A DNA stretch of 64,000 nucleotides from Streptomyces antioxidans (GCF_000968685.2 NZ_LAKD02000024.1:40234-104233); one strand, 5' to 3'; positions 17,263 to 26,408 are shown, counted from the first letter of the stretch. The notes: generated by a model from the letters alone, not told the origin. Program-made: numbers and translations.

Positions 17263-18405
17263 GTGACCACCCGCCCCGACGACCTCACCCCGCTCCGCGA
17301 CGCACCCCGTACGGGGGTCTGGCTCATCGGCGCCCGCGGTTCCGTCGCCACCACCGCCGTGGCGGGCTGCGCCGCCGTCGCCGGGGGGCTGCAGCCCGCG
17401 ACCGGAATGGTCACCGAGACCGCGGCGTTCGCGGACAGCGGCCTGCCCGCGCTCGCCGACCTCGTCTTCGGCGGCCATGACACCGCCGCCACCCCGCTGC
17501 CCAAGCGGGCGGAGGCGCTGGCCGCCGACGGGGTGCTGCCGCACGGGCTGCCCGCCGCCGTACGCGGCGAACTCGCCGCCGCCGACGCGGCCGTCCGCCC
17601 GGGCGGGCCCCAGCCCGGCGACGGCCGTGGCGAGGAGGAGCTGATCGACGCCTTCGCGGCCGACCTCACCGAGTTCGTCCGTACCCACCGGCTCGCCCGC
17701 GCCGTCGTCGTCAACGTCGCCTCCACCGAAGCCGCTCCGGAGGACGCCGGGACGCTGCCGCCCAGCTCCCTCTACGCCGCCGCCGCGCTGCGCGCCGGAT
17801 GCCCGTACGTGAACTTCACGCCCTCCACCGGGCTCCACCACCCCCGCGTGCGCGAACGGGCCGAGCGCTCCGGGCTGCCGTACGCGGGCCGCGACGGCAA
17901 GACCGGGCAGACGCTGCTGCGGTCCGTCCTTGCGCCGATGTTCGCCCAGCGGGCGCTGGCCGTACGGAGCTGGTCCGGTACGAACCTCCTCGGCGGCGGC
18001 GACGGCGCCGCGCTCGCCGACCCGGGCGCCGCGGCGGCCAAGAACGCGGGGAAGGCGCGGGTACTCTCCGACACCCTCGGCGAACTCCCCGACGGCGAGC
18101 TGCACATCGACAACGTGCCCGCGCTCGGCGATTGGAAGACCGCCTGGGACCACGTCTCCTTCGAGGGCTTCCTCGGCTCGCGGATGATCCTCCAGACCAT
18201 CTGGCAGGGCTGCGACTCGGCCCTCGCCGCACCGCTCGTCCTCGATCTCGCCCGGCTGACCGCACGCGCCCATGAGGTGGGCCGCACCGGACCGCTCCCC
18301 GAACTCGGCTTCTACTTCAAGGACCCGGACGGCGGCCCGGCCGCCCTCGCCGACCAGTACGCGGCGCTCATCGGCCTCGCCGGGCGGCTGCGGGGCCGGT
18401 CGTGA
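17263..18405 (+). CDS. Inositol-3-phosphate synthase-family protein, first gene of the Ebo cluster
   Basis: 380 residues. The N-terminal NAD-binding fold contains VWLIGARGSVATT; family blocks are VVNVASTEA, PYVNFTPSTG, GRDGKTGQTLLRSVLAPMF and ALGDWKTAWDHVSFEGF. True synthases cyclise glucose-6-phosphate to inositol phosphate through NAD-linked oxidation and aldol closure. This divergent member may make another cyclitol. GTG start with GGGAGG upstream; the stop overlaps the next start (GTGA). It stands where other Ebo clusters carry EboD, a dehydroquinate-synthase-like sugar phosphate cyclase, which suggests an analogous cyclisation step (inference). Confidence 0.8.
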   Translation: MTTRPDDLTPLRDAPRTGVWLIGARGSVATTAVAGCAAVAGGLQPATGMVTETAAFADSGLPALADLVFGGHDTAATPLPKRAEALAADGVLPHGLPAAVRGELAAADAAVRPGGPQPGDGRGEEELIDAFAADLTEFVRTHRLARAVVVNVASTEAAPEDAGTLPPSSLYAAAALRAGCPYVNFTPSTGLHHPRVRERAERSGLPYAGRDGKTGQTLLRSVLAPMFAQRALAVRSWSGTNLLGGGDGAALADPGAAAAKNAGKARVLSDTLGELPDGELHIDNVPALGDWKTAWDHVSFEGFLGSRMILQTIWQGCDSALAAPLVLDLARLTARAHEVGRTGPLPELGFYFKDPDGGPAALADQYAALIGLAGRLRGRS

Positions 18406-19586
18406 CGGGCGATGCGGGGGAACGGGGGCCCTTCGGGACGTGGGGCGACTGGGCCGAACTGCTCAGGGTGTCGGCCCTGTTCACCGTGCCGGGTGACGCC
18501 CTGGCGGGCGCGGCGGCGGCCGGGCGCGGCCCCAACCGGGGCACGGCGCTCGCGGTCTGCGCCTCGCTGTGCCTGTACGAGGCGGGCATGGCGCTCAACG
18601 ACTGGGCGGACCGTGACGTCGACGCCGTGGAGCGCCCCGGCCGACCGCTGCCGTCGGGCCGTATCGCCCCGGCCGCGGCGCTGACCGCCGCGACCGGGCT
18701 GACCGCCGCCGGGCTGCTCTGCGCCGCCGCGGCGGGTCGCCCGGCATTCGCCACGGCGACGGCCCTGGCGGGCACGGTGTGGGCGTACGACCTCGGCCTG
18801 AAGAACACGCCCGCGGGCCCGCCCACCATGGCCGCCGCCCGCGCCCTGGACCTCCTCCTTGGCGCCACGGCCTCCGCCCGCCCCGCCCCCGGCGCGCGCC
18901 GCTCCGCCCTCGGCCCGGCCGCCCTCCTGGGCGTGCACACCCTCGCGGTGACCACGGTCTCCCGCCGGGAGGCGGTCGGCGGCTCCCCGGCGGCGCCCCT
19001 CGGCGCCCTCGCGACGGCAGCGGCGATCGCCTGGACCACGACCAGGGGCCCGGCCCCCGCCTCCGGGCGCGGCCCTGAGGCGGGCCACGGCGCGCCGGTC
19101 GCGGTGCTGAAGGGGACCACCGGCGACGCCCCGGCGGGCGGCGTGGCCACCGCCTCCTTCGTCGCCCTGGCCAGGGCGCTCCCGCGCACGGGCCCACGTC
19201 GTGCCGCTCCGGCGGGGCGACTCGTCGCGGCGACCGCAGGCGCCGCCGGACGCGCCGCCCCGCGGGGCGGCACGCGGGCCGGGGCCGGGGCGTCCCGGCT
19301 CACCGGGGCCGTCGCCCTGCCCGGTGCGTCGGTCAGCCGCTTCGCGGCCGTCGCCGGGGCCGCCCTCGCGGGCGGGTATGTGGCCACGGTCGCCCGGCCG
19401 TTGGCGCATGCCGTGCTCAACCCGTCCCCGTACCTCCTCCAGCGTGCCGTCGGCAGCGGCATCCGCGCGATGATCCCGCTTCAGGCCGTGCTCGCCTCCC
19501 GCGCCGGGGCGCACCGTACGGCGGTGGGGCTGCTCGCGCTGGTGCCCGTCGCCCGGCGGCTGTCGAGAAAGGTCAGCGCGACATGA
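18402..19586 (+). CDS. eboC: UbiA-family prenyltransferase, EboC-like
   Basis: 394 residues, integral membrane protein. The first aspartate-rich motif NDWADRDVD (residues 66-74) and the following ERPGRPLPSGR are diagnostic of UbiA prenyltransferases. The second motif is weak (WAYDLGLKN, about 130). The protein is about 100 residues longer than usual because of an Ala/Gly/Arg-rich stretch near residues 215-300. The family transfers an isoprenoid chain to an acceptor; in Ebo clusters the acceptor is unknown. GTGA overlap with the preceding gene and ATGA with the next. Confidence 0.82.
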   Translation: MTGDAGERGPFGTWGDWAELLRVSALFTVPGDALAGAAAAGRGPNRGTALAVCASLCLYEAGMALNDWADRDVDAVERPGRPLPSGRIAPAAALTAATGLTAAGLLCAAAAGRPAFATATALAGTVWAYDLGLKNTPAGPPTMAAARALDLLLGATASARPAPGARRSALGPAALLGVHTLAVTTVSRREAVGGSPAAPLGALATAAAIAWTTTRGPAPASGRGPEAGHGAPVAVLKGTTGDAPAGGVATASFVALARALPRTGPRRAAPAGRLVAATAGAAGRAAPRGGTRAGAGASRLTGAVALPGASVSRFAAVAGAALAGGYVATVARPLAHAVLNPSPYLLQRAVGSGIRAMIPLQAVLASRAGAHRTAVGLLALVPVARRLSRKVSAT

Positions 19587-20485
19587 GCCGCACCGGCGAC
19601 CCCGGCCGCCCCACCCCGGAACCCCTCCGCTTCGCCTACGGCACCAACGGTCTGACCGACCTCCGCCTGAGCGACGCCCTCGCCCTGCTCGCCGACCTCG
19701 GCTACGACGGCGTCTCGCTGACCCTCGACCATATGCACCTCGACCCGCTCGCCCCGGACCTCGCCGCCCGCACCCGCCACGTCGCCCGCGAGCTGGAGCG
19801 GCTTGGCCTCGGGGTCGCGGTCGAGACCGGTGCCCGGTACGTGCTCGACCCCCGGCGCAAGCACCACCCCACCCTGCTCGACCCGGACCCCGAGGCGCGT
19901 GGCGCCCGTATCGATCTGCTGCTGCGGGCCGTACGGGTGGCGGCCGGTCTCGGGGCACCGGCCGTGCACTGCTTCAGCGGGGTGCTGCCGCCCGGCGAGT
20001 CCGAGGAGACAGCGTGGCGGCGGCTGGCCGACGCCCTCGGGCCGGTGGTCGTGGCCGCCGGGGCGGTGGGCGTCTCCCTCGCGATCGAGCCGGAGCCGGG
20101 GCATCTCCTCGCCGACCTCGCCGGTTTCCACCGGCTGCGCACGGCGCTGGGCGATCCGGCCGCCCTCGGCCTCACCCTCGACATCGGCCACTGCCAGTGC
20201 CTGGAACCCGACCCGCCCGCCGAGTGCGTCCGCGCGGCGGCGCCCTGGGTGCGGCATGTGCAGATCGAGGACATGCGGCGCGGGGTGCACGAGCATCTGC
20301 CGTTCGGCGAGGGGGAGATCGACTTCCCGCCGGTCCTGGAGGCGCTGCGCGCGGCGGGGTACCGGGGTCTCGTCGGCGTCGAACTGCCCCGCCACTCCCA
20401 CGCCGGTCCCGAACTGGCCAGCGCCTCCCTGCGGTTCCTCAAGGACGCCGAACGGGCCGCGAGCGAGGGAGGCATCCGATGCTGA
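19583..20485 (+). CDS. Sugar phosphate isomerase/epimerase-like TIM barrel in the Ebo operon
   Basis: 300 residues. AP-endonuclease-2-like barrel: LGYDGVSLTLDHMHL, LAIEPEPGH, LTLDIGHCQC and VQIEDMRRGVHEHLPFGEGEIDF supply the expected Glu, Asp and His metal ligands. The late Glu lies in GVELPRHSH. The ATG overlaps the stop of the UbiA gene, and the stop lies inside the eboA gene. Distinct from EboE, which is encoded three genes further on. Probable role: isomerising the cyclitol or sugar made by the pathway (inference). Confidence 0.82.
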   Translation: MSRTGDPGRPTPEPLRFAYGTNGLTDLRLSDALALLADLGYDGVSLTLDHMHLDPLAPDLAARTRHVARELERLGLGVAVETGARYVLDPRRKHHPTLLDPDPEARGARIDLLLRAVRVAAGLGAPAVHCFSGVLPPGESEETAWRRLADALGPVVVAAGAVGVSLAIEPEPGHLLADLAGFHRLRTALGDPAALGLTLDIGHCQCLEPDPPAECVRAAAPWVRHVQIEDMRRGVHEHLPFGEGEIDFPPVLEALRAAGYRGLVGVELPRHSHAGPELASASLRFLKDAERAASEGGIRC

Positions 20486-21774
20486 CCGTGACCGAGCTAC
20501 GCGCCGCCGTGGAGCGGCGCCTGGACGAGGCGGGCCGCGCCTGGCTGGACGGCGCCCTGACGGACGCGGCGAAGACGGGACCGCACCCGGACACTCGGGG
20601 CCCCGCCCATACCGATTCGGGCCGCACTCAGGCCGATTCCGGCCCGGCTCAGGCCGATTCCGGCCTGGCCCCGGACGCTTCCGGTCCCGCCCGCTGGGAA
20701 CTGGACTTCGCCTCCGCGGGCCGCCACGTCCGCACCACGACCCCCGCGACGACCCGCGCCACGATCACCGGCCGACCCGCTGCCGATGGCCCGGCCTCCC
20801 TCGACGGCCACGCTCCCGCCGGGCGGCCCGCCGTGGCCGGTCCCGGGGACCGTCCGGTCCCCGTGGATCGGTCTGGTGTGCCTGGCTCCGTGGGCCGGAC
20901 TGGTGTGCCTGCCCCCGCGGACCGGTCCGGTGTGTCCGCCCCCGCGGACCGGACCGACGTGCCCGCCCCCGCGGACCTGCCCACTCCCGCTGATGGGCCC
21001 GGAGGGCCCCCCGCTCCCTCCGGCCACGGCGGTCCCTCCGACCGTGGCGGCCCGTCCGGCCCGGCTCACCCGGCCGAACACGCCGCCCCAATCAAGACGT
21101 TCGGCGCCGACGGCCTCACCCCCCACGACCTCCCCGACGCCGCCCGCGTCCTCATCCTGCACGCCGCGCGCGCGGACGCGCGCACCGTCGCGAGGCTGTA
21201 CGCGTACGGCACCGGCGCCGAGCGCCGGGCCGTGCTGCGGGCGCTGCCGCATCTCGACCTCTTCGCCGGTCCCGACGCCGTACCGCTTGTCGAGGACGCC
21301 CTGCGGACCAACGACACCCGGCTGGTGGCCGCCGCCGTCGGACCGTACGCCGCCCGCCACCTCCCGCCGCACGGCTGGCGGCAGGCCGTGCTCAAGTGCC
21401 TGTTCACGGGCGTGCCCCTCGCCGCCGTCGCCGACTGGGAGCGGCGGGCGCGCGGGGACGGCGAGCTGGGCCGGATGCTCGGCGACTACGCCCGTGAGCG
21501 CACCGCCGCCGGGCGCCCCGTGCCCGGCGATCTCGACCGCGTACTGGCCGTGACCCAAACCCTGCCCGCCACGTCCGCCGAGCCCGGGTCGACCCGCGTG
21601 TCCGCCGAGCCTGGATCGACCGGCGCGCCCGCCGAGCCCGCCGCGTCCGGCACGCCTGCCGATCCCGCCGCGCGCGCCGCGCTCGCCGAGCCCGACGCAC
21701 CCCACGCGTCTGCCGACCCCGGCGCGCCCCACGCGCCCTACGCACCCCGCGCCCTGCCCCGCGAGGAGTCCTGA
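20479..21774 (+). CDS. eboA: EboA-domain protein with a long disordered insertion
   Basis: 431 residues; typical EboA proteins are about half this length. The conserved core is split. The start (MLTVTELRAAVERRLDEAGRAWL) and the block from about residue 205 onward (ADGLTPHDLPDAARVLILHAAR; RRAVLRALPHLDLF; WRQAVLKCLFTGVPLAAV) match the EboA pattern. Between them about 170 residues are Pro/Ala/Gly/Asp-rich with repeats such as GVPAPADRSGVSAPADR, and the C-terminal 75 residues are similar. The molecular role of EboA is unknown. It overlaps the preceding gene by 7 bp and the next by TGATG. Confidence 0.78.
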   Translation: MLTVTELRAAVERRLDEAGRAWLDGALTDAAKTGPHPDTRGPAHTDSGRTQADSGPAQADSGLAPDASGPARWELDFASAGRHVRTTTPATTRATITGRPAADGPASLDGHAPAGRPAVAGPGDRPVPVDRSGVPGSVGRTGVPAPADRSGVSAPADRTDVPAPADLPTPADGPGGPPAPSGHGGPSDRGGPSGPAHPAEHAAPIKTFGADGLTPHDLPDAARVLILHAARADARTVARLYAYGTGAERRAVLRALPHLDLFAGPDAVPLVEDALRTNDTRLVAAAVGPYAARHLPPHGWRQAVLKCLFTGVPLAAVADWERRARGDGELGRMLGDYARERTAAGRPVPGDLDRVLAVTQTLPATSAEPGSTRVSAEPGSTGAPAEPAASGTPADPAARAALAEPDAPHASADPGAPHAPYAPRALPREES

Positions 21775-22661
21775 TGCGCATCTTCGATCCCCACATCCAC
21801 ATGACCTCCCGCACCACCGACGACTACGAGGCCATGTACGCCGCGGGGGTGCGCGCCCTCGTCGAGCCGTCCTTCTGGCTCGGGCAGCCCCGCACCTCGC
21901 CCGCCAGCTTCCGCGACTACTTCGACTCCCTCCTCGGCTGGGAGCCCTTCCGCGCCGCCCAGCACGGGATCGCCCACCACTGCACCCTCGCGCTCAACCC
22001 CAAGGAGGCCAACGACCCGCGCTGCACCCCGGTCCTTGACGAGCTGCCGCGCTATCTCGTCAAGGACGGCGTGGTGGCCGTGGGCGAGATCGGCTACGAC
22101 TCGATGACCCCCGCCGAGGACACCGCACTCGCCGCCCAGCTGCAGCTCGCCGCCGACTACGGGCTGCCCGCCCTCGTCCACACCCCGCACCGCGACAAGC
22201 TGGCCGGGCTGCGCCGCACCCTCGACGTCGTCGGGGAGTCCGCGCTGCCCCCGGACCGCGTCCTGGTCGACCACCTCAACGAGACCACCGTCAAGGAGGC
22301 CAAGGACAGCGGCTGCTGGCTCGGCTTCTCCGTCTACCCCGACACCAAGATGGACGAGGAGCGGATGGTCGCGATCCTGCGGGCGTACGGGTCCGAGAAG
22401 GTCCTGGTCAACTCCGCCGCCGACTGGGGGCGGAGCGACCCGCTCAAGACCCGGAAGGTCGGCGACCTGATGCGCGCCGAGGGGTTCACCGAGGACGACG
22501 TCGACCTCGTGCTGTGGCGCAACCCGGTCGCGTTCTACGGGCTCAGCGGCCGTCTCGATCTGCACCTCGACGCCGAGGACACCACGGCCACCGCCACCCA
22601 CGAGGGCAACTCCATCCTGCGCGGCGGCGCCGCCCCGGCCGCCGCGCCGACGGAACGGTGA
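21774..22661 (+). CDS. eboB: TatD-like metal-dependent hydrolase, EboB-like
   Basis: 295 residues. Amidohydrolase-type TIM barrel with the metal motif FDPHIHM (His7, His9), GEIGYDS (Glu), LVHTPH and LVDHLNE. TatD relatives are metal-dependent nucleases or hydrolases, but the Ebo member has no proven substrate. The ATG shares bases with the stop of eboA (TGATG), so translation is coupled. A GAGGAGG ribosome binding site for eboE follows 13 bp after its stop. Confidence 0.82.
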   Translation: MRIFDPHIHMTSRTTDDYEAMYAAGVRALVEPSFWLGQPRTSPASFRDYFDSLLGWEPFRAAQHGIAHHCTLALNPKEANDPRCTPVLDELPRYLVKDGVVAVGEIGYDSMTPAEDTALAAQLQLAADYGLPALVHTPHRDKLAGLRRTLDVVGESALPPDRVLVDHLNETTVKEAKDSGCWLGFSVYPDTKMDEERMVAILRAYGSEKVLVNSAADWGRSDPLKTRKVGDLMRAEGFTEDDVDLVLWRNPVAFYGLSGRLDLHLDAEDTTATATHEGNSILRGGAAPAAAPTER

Positions 22662-22674
22662 GGAGGAGGACCCC

Positions 22675-23853
22675 ATGCGCTTCCGCCACCCCGACGGCTC
22701 CACCGTCCACCTCGCCTACTGCACCAACGTCCACCCCGCCGAAGACCTCGACGGCGTCGTGGACCAGCTCCGGCTGCACTGCGAACCGGTGCGCCGCCGC
22801 CTCGGCCGCGACCGGCTCGGCATCGGCCTGTGGCTGGCCCGCGACGCCGCCCGCACCCTGAGCGCCGACCCCGCCGAACTGCGCGGGCTGCGCACCGCGC
22901 TGGACACCCGCGGCCTGGAGGTGGTCACCCTCAACGGCTTCCCGTACGAGGGTTTCGGCGCCCAGGAGGTCAAGTACCGCGTCTACAAGCCCGACTGGAC
23001 CGACCCGGAGCGGCTGGAGCACACCACCCATCTGGCCCGGCTGCTGGCCGCGCTGCTCCCGGACGACATCACCGAAGGCACCGTCTCCACCCTGCCGCTC
23101 GCCTGGCGCGCCCCCTTCGACGCGGACGCCGCCCGCGCCGCCCGACGCCACCTCACCACCCTCGCCCAGCGGCTCGACGCCATCCAGGAGCTCACCGGCC
23201 GGTCCGTCCGCATCGGCCTGGAGCCCGAGCCCGGCTGCACCGTCGAGACCACCGCACAGGCCATCGACGCGCTCACCGCGCCCGGCGGCCCGCCCCTGGA
23301 CCGTATCGGCGTCTGCCTGGACACCTGCCATCTGGCGACGCAGTTCGAGGACCCGCACTCGGCCGTCGAAGCGCTCACCGCCGCCGGGGTCCCGGTCGTC
23401 AAGGCACAGCTGTCCGCCGCTCTGCACGCCGAGGACCCGGGGCGGCCCGCCGTGCGGAAGGCCCTCGCGGCCTTCGCCGAGCCCCGCTTCCTCCACCAGA
23501 CCCGCACCCAGGCCCCCGGGGGCGGCGTCACCGGCACCGACGACCTCGACCAGGCGCTCGCGGGCGGACTCGCGGACACCGCGCCCTGGCGTTCCCACTT
23601 CCACGTCCCGCTGCACGCCCCGCCCGAGCCCCCGCTCACCTCCACCCTCCCGGTGCTCGCCGACGCCCTCGCCCGACTCGTCGGCGGGCCCGCCCCGCTG
23701 ACCCGTCACCTCGAAGTGGAGACCTACACCTGGCAGGCGCTCCCGCCCGAGCTGCGCCCGCGCACCCGCGACCGGCTCGCCGACGGCATCGCCGCCGAAC
23801 TCGCCCTCGCCCGCGACCTGCTGACCGACCTCGGCCTCAAGGAGCTGCCATGA
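22675..23853 (+). CDS. eboE: EboE-like protein (xylose-isomerase-type TIM barrel)
   Basis: 392 residues. The N-terminal signature LAYCTNVHPAEDLDGVVDQL is characteristic of EboE. TIM-barrel metal-ligand blocks are RIGLEPEPGCT, IGVCLDTCHLA and HFHVPLHAPPE. EboE is annotated as a metabolite-traffic protein in other genomes, but enzymatically it resembles isomerases. GAGGAGG precedes the ATG; the stop overlaps the next gene (ATGA). Cytoplasmic, no signal peptide. Confidence 0.82.
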   Translation: MRFRHPDGSTVHLAYCTNVHPAEDLDGVVDQLRLHCEPVRRRLGRDRLGIGLWLARDAARTLSADPAELRGLRTALDTRGLEVVTLNGFPYEGFGAQEVKYRVYKPDWTDPERLEHTTHLARLLAALLPDDITEGTVSTLPLAWRAPFDADAARAARRHLTTLAQRLDAIQELTGRSVRIGLEPEPGCTVETTAQAIDALTAPGGPPLDRIGVCLDTCHLATQFEDPHSAVEALTAAGVPVVKAQLSAALHAEDPGRPAVRKALAAFAEPRFLHQTRTQAPGGGVTGTDDLDQALAGGLADTAPWRSHFHVPLHAPPEPPLTSTLPVLADALARLVGGPAPLTRHLEVETYTWQALPPELRPRTRDRLADGIAAELALARDLLTDLGLKELP

Positions 23854-25289
23854 GCGACCCGAGCCACCTGAGTGATACGAGCGCCGAGACCCGCCCCACC
23901 CCGCTCCTCGTCCTCGACGTCGTCGGGCTCACCCCGCGCCTGCTCGACCACATGCCCCGCCTCAAGGCGCTCGCCCGCTCCGGCTCCCAGGCCCCGCTGG
24001 GCACCGTGCTGCCCGCCGTCACCTGCGCCGCCCAGTCGACGTTCCTCACCGGCACCACGCCCGCCGGGCACGGCATCGTCGGCAACGGCTGGTACTTCCG
24101 CGAGATGGGCGAGGTGCTGCTGTGGCGGCAGCACAACGGCCTCGTGGGCGGCGACAAGCTGTGGGACGCCGCCCGCCGCGCCCACCCGGGCTACACCGTG
24201 GCCAACATCTGCTGGTGGTACGCGATGGGCTCGGACACCGACATCACCGTCACCCCGCGCCCCGTCTACTACGCCGACGGCCGCAAGGAGCCGGACTGCT
24301 ACACCCGGCCGCCCGCGCTGCACGACGAACTCACCGCGAGGCTCGGCACCTTCCCCCTCTTCCACTTCTGGGGGCCCGGCGCCGATCTGGTCTCCTCACA
24401 GTGGATCATCGACGCCACGCGCCACATCCTCCGCACCAGCCCCACCGATCTGGTGCTCACCTACCTTCCGCACCTGGACTACGACCTCCAGCGGTACGGC
24501 CCCGACGACCCCCGCTCCCGCGCCGCCGCCGCCGAACTCGACACCGCCCTCGGCCCGCTGCTGGACGACGCCACCGCCCGTGGCCGCACCGTGGTGGCGC
24601 TGTCCGAGTACGGCATCACCCCGGTCTCCCGGCCGGTGGACATCAACCGGGCGCTGCGCCGCGCCGGGATGCTGGAGGTGCACACCCAGGACGGCATGGA
24701 GTACCTGGACCCCGGCGCCTCCCGCGCCTTCGCGGTCGCCGACCACCAGCTCGCCCATGTGTACGTGCGCCGCGCGGAGGACCTGGACGCCACCCGCGCC
24801 GCCCTGGCCGGACTGCCCGGCATCGCCGAACTCCTGGACGACGAGGGCAAGAAGGACCACGGCCTGGACCACCCCCGCTCCGGGGAGCTGGTCGCGGTGG
24901 CCGCGCCGGACGCCTGGTTCACGTACTACTACTGGCTCGACGACGCCCGCGCCCCCGACTTCGCCCAGCTGGTGGAGATCCACCGCAAGCCCGGCTATGA
25001 CCCGGCCGAGCTGTTCATGGACCCCAAGGACCCCTATGTGCGGGTGCGGGCCGCCACCGCGCTGGCCCGCAAGAAGACGGGGATGCGCTACCGCATGGCC
25101 GTCGTCCCGCTCGATCCGTCCCCGGTGCGCGGCAGTCACGGCCGCCTCCCGGACCGCGAGGAGGACGGCCCCGTCCTCCTCTGCTCCCGGCCCGGCGCGG
25201 TGACCGGCCAGGTGGCCGCCACCGACGTCAAGAACCTGCTCCTCCGCCTCGCCGGCCTGACGAACGCAACCGAAGGAGACACCCCGTGA
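23850..25289 (+). CDS. eboF: Alkaline-phosphatase-superfamily (nucleotide pyrophosphatase-like) protein, EboF-like
   Basis: 479 residues. Phosphodiesterase/pyrophosphatase fold: LLVLDVVGLTPRLLDHMPRL supplies the first metal Asp; LPAVTCAAQSTFLTG carries the Thr/Ser region equivalent to the catalytic nucleophile, followed by TTPAGHGIVGNGW. YLPHLDYDLQRYG, ALSEYGI and FAVADHQLAHVYV supply later metal ligands. It would hydrolyse a phosphate or diphosphate ester, perhaps of the prenylated product (inference). No signal peptide. ATGA overlap upstream and GTGA overlap downstream. Confidence 0.8.
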   Translation: MSDPSHLSDTSAETRPTPLLVLDVVGLTPRLLDHMPRLKALARSGSQAPLGTVLPAVTCAAQSTFLTGTTPAGHGIVGNGWYFREMGEVLLWRQHNGLVGGDKLWDAARRAHPGYTVANICWWYAMGSDTDITVTPRPVYYADGRKEPDCYTRPPALHDELTARLGTFPLFHFWGPGADLVSSQWIIDATRHILRTSPTDLVLTYLPHLDYDLQRYGPDDPRSRAAAAELDTALGPLLDDATARGRTVVALSEYGITPVSRPVDINRALRRAGMLEVHTQDGMEYLDPGASRAFAVADHQLAHVYVRRAEDLDATRAALAGLPGIAELLDDEGKKDHGLDHPRSGELVAVAAPDAWFTYYYWLDDARAPDFAQLVEIHRKPGYDPAELFMDPKDPYVRVRAATALARKKTGMRYRMAVVPLDPSPVRGSHGRLPDREEDGPVLLCSRPGAVTGQVAATDVKNLLLRLAGLTNATEGDTP

Positions 25290-26344
25290 AGAGGGCCCAG
25301 GACCACCCCGAACTCGCCGAGACCCTTCGCCGCCGCAGATTCCTCGGCGTCGCCGCGGGCGCCACGGCCGCCGGTCTGCTCAGTACGTCCACCGCCGCGG
25401 CGGCCGAGACCGGCACCTCCGGCGCGTCGGCCCAGAGCGCCACGGCCGGGCACGGCCGGGGCGGCCCGCTGGTGCCCCGCGGCCACCTCGGCATCCAGCT
25501 CTACACCCTTCGCGACCAGGTGCAGTCCATCGGCTTCGCCCGCGTCTTCGAGGAACTGGCCCGGTACGGTTACGACCAGGTGGAGTTCGCCGGATACACC
25601 CAGGGCACCGGCGACCTCACCCTCAAGCAGCTCAAGCGGCTGATGCGGGACAACGGGCTGCGCGGCATCGGCAGCCATGTCAACTACTACTCCGACGACC
25701 CCAACGCCTACAGCTTCGCCACCAGCCTCACCCAGGTGCTCGACGACGCCGAGGCGCTCGGCCTGCCGCATGTGGGCACCGCCTCCGGGCCCTGGCGCTA
25801 CGGCGACACGGTGGACGGCTGGAAGCGCTGCGCGGAGGAGTTCAACACCTATGGCGCGGCGGCGAAGGCGCGCGGGATGAAGTTCTACCAGCACAACCAC
25901 GCCGAGGAGTTCTCCTTCGCCACCGACCGGCCGGACGTCCGCCTCTACGACGTACTGCTTGCCGAGACCGACCCCGCGCTGGTCCACCTGGAGATGGACA
26001 TCTACTGGGCGTATGTGGGCCAGTTCCGCTTCGGAAAGAAGGCCGACGGCTCCCCGGCGCCCTTCGAACCGCTGGACTACGTCCTGCGCGCCCCGCACCG
26101 CTATCCGCTCTTCCACGTCAAGGACGGGGAGCACGACGAAACCGCCACCGACGGCTACCGGATGGTGGACGTCGGGGACGGTGACATCGACTACCGCCGC
26201 TTCCTGACCGAGGTCGGCAGGACCCATGGCGGGCGGCGTGACCACCAGTGGCTGGTGGAGCACGACCAGCCCGCCGATTCGCTCACCACCGCCCGCCGCT
26301 CCGCCCGCTATCTGCGGTCCCTGCGGTGCGGCGGACGGGGCTGA
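25286..26344 (+). CDS. Tat-exported sugar phosphate isomerase/epimerase-like protein, last gene of the Ebo operon
   Basis: 352 residues from a GTG overlapping the eboF stop. A twin-arginine signal RRRRFLG (residues 15-21) with a hydrophobic stretch ending near STAAAAETG predicts export of a folded, metal-loaded protein. The mature part is an AP-endonuclease-2-like TIM barrel (LGIQLYTLRDQVQS; YGYDQVEFAG; KFYQHNHAEEF; LEMDIYWAYVGQ; PLFHVKDGEH). An exported barrel at the end of an otherwise cytoplasmic operon hints that one pathway step takes place outside the membrane (inference). Confidence 0.82.
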   Translation: MKRAQDHPELAETLRRRRFLGVAAGATAAGLLSTSTAAAAETGTSGASAQSATAGHGRGGPLVPRGHLGIQLYTLRDQVQSIGFARVFEELARYGYDQVEFAGYTQGTGDLTLKQLKRLMRDNGLRGIGSHVNYYSDDPNAYSFATSLTQVLDDAEALGLPHVGTASGPWRYGDTVDGWKRCAEEFNTYGAAAKARGMKFYQHNHAEEFSFATDRPDVRLYDVLLAETDPALVHLEMDIYWAYVGQFRFGKKADGSPAPFEPLDYVLRAPHRYPLFHVKDGEHDETATDGYRMVDVGDGDIDYRRFLTEVGRTHGGRRDHQWLVEHDQPADSLTTARRSARYLRSLRCGGRG

Positions 26345-26408
26345 GCGAGGGCCCCTCGCGGCGGGTCCGGACGGCCTTGGCGCCGAGCCGGACGGCCTCG
26401 CGGCGGGG

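Noticed and set aside
15039..18273. Long overlapping frames across the 16.6-17.3 kb gap on both strands
   Set aside because: They read Pro/Gly/Arg repeats through the palindrome region and have no ribosome binding site or conserved block; the region is scored as non-coding repeat DNA.
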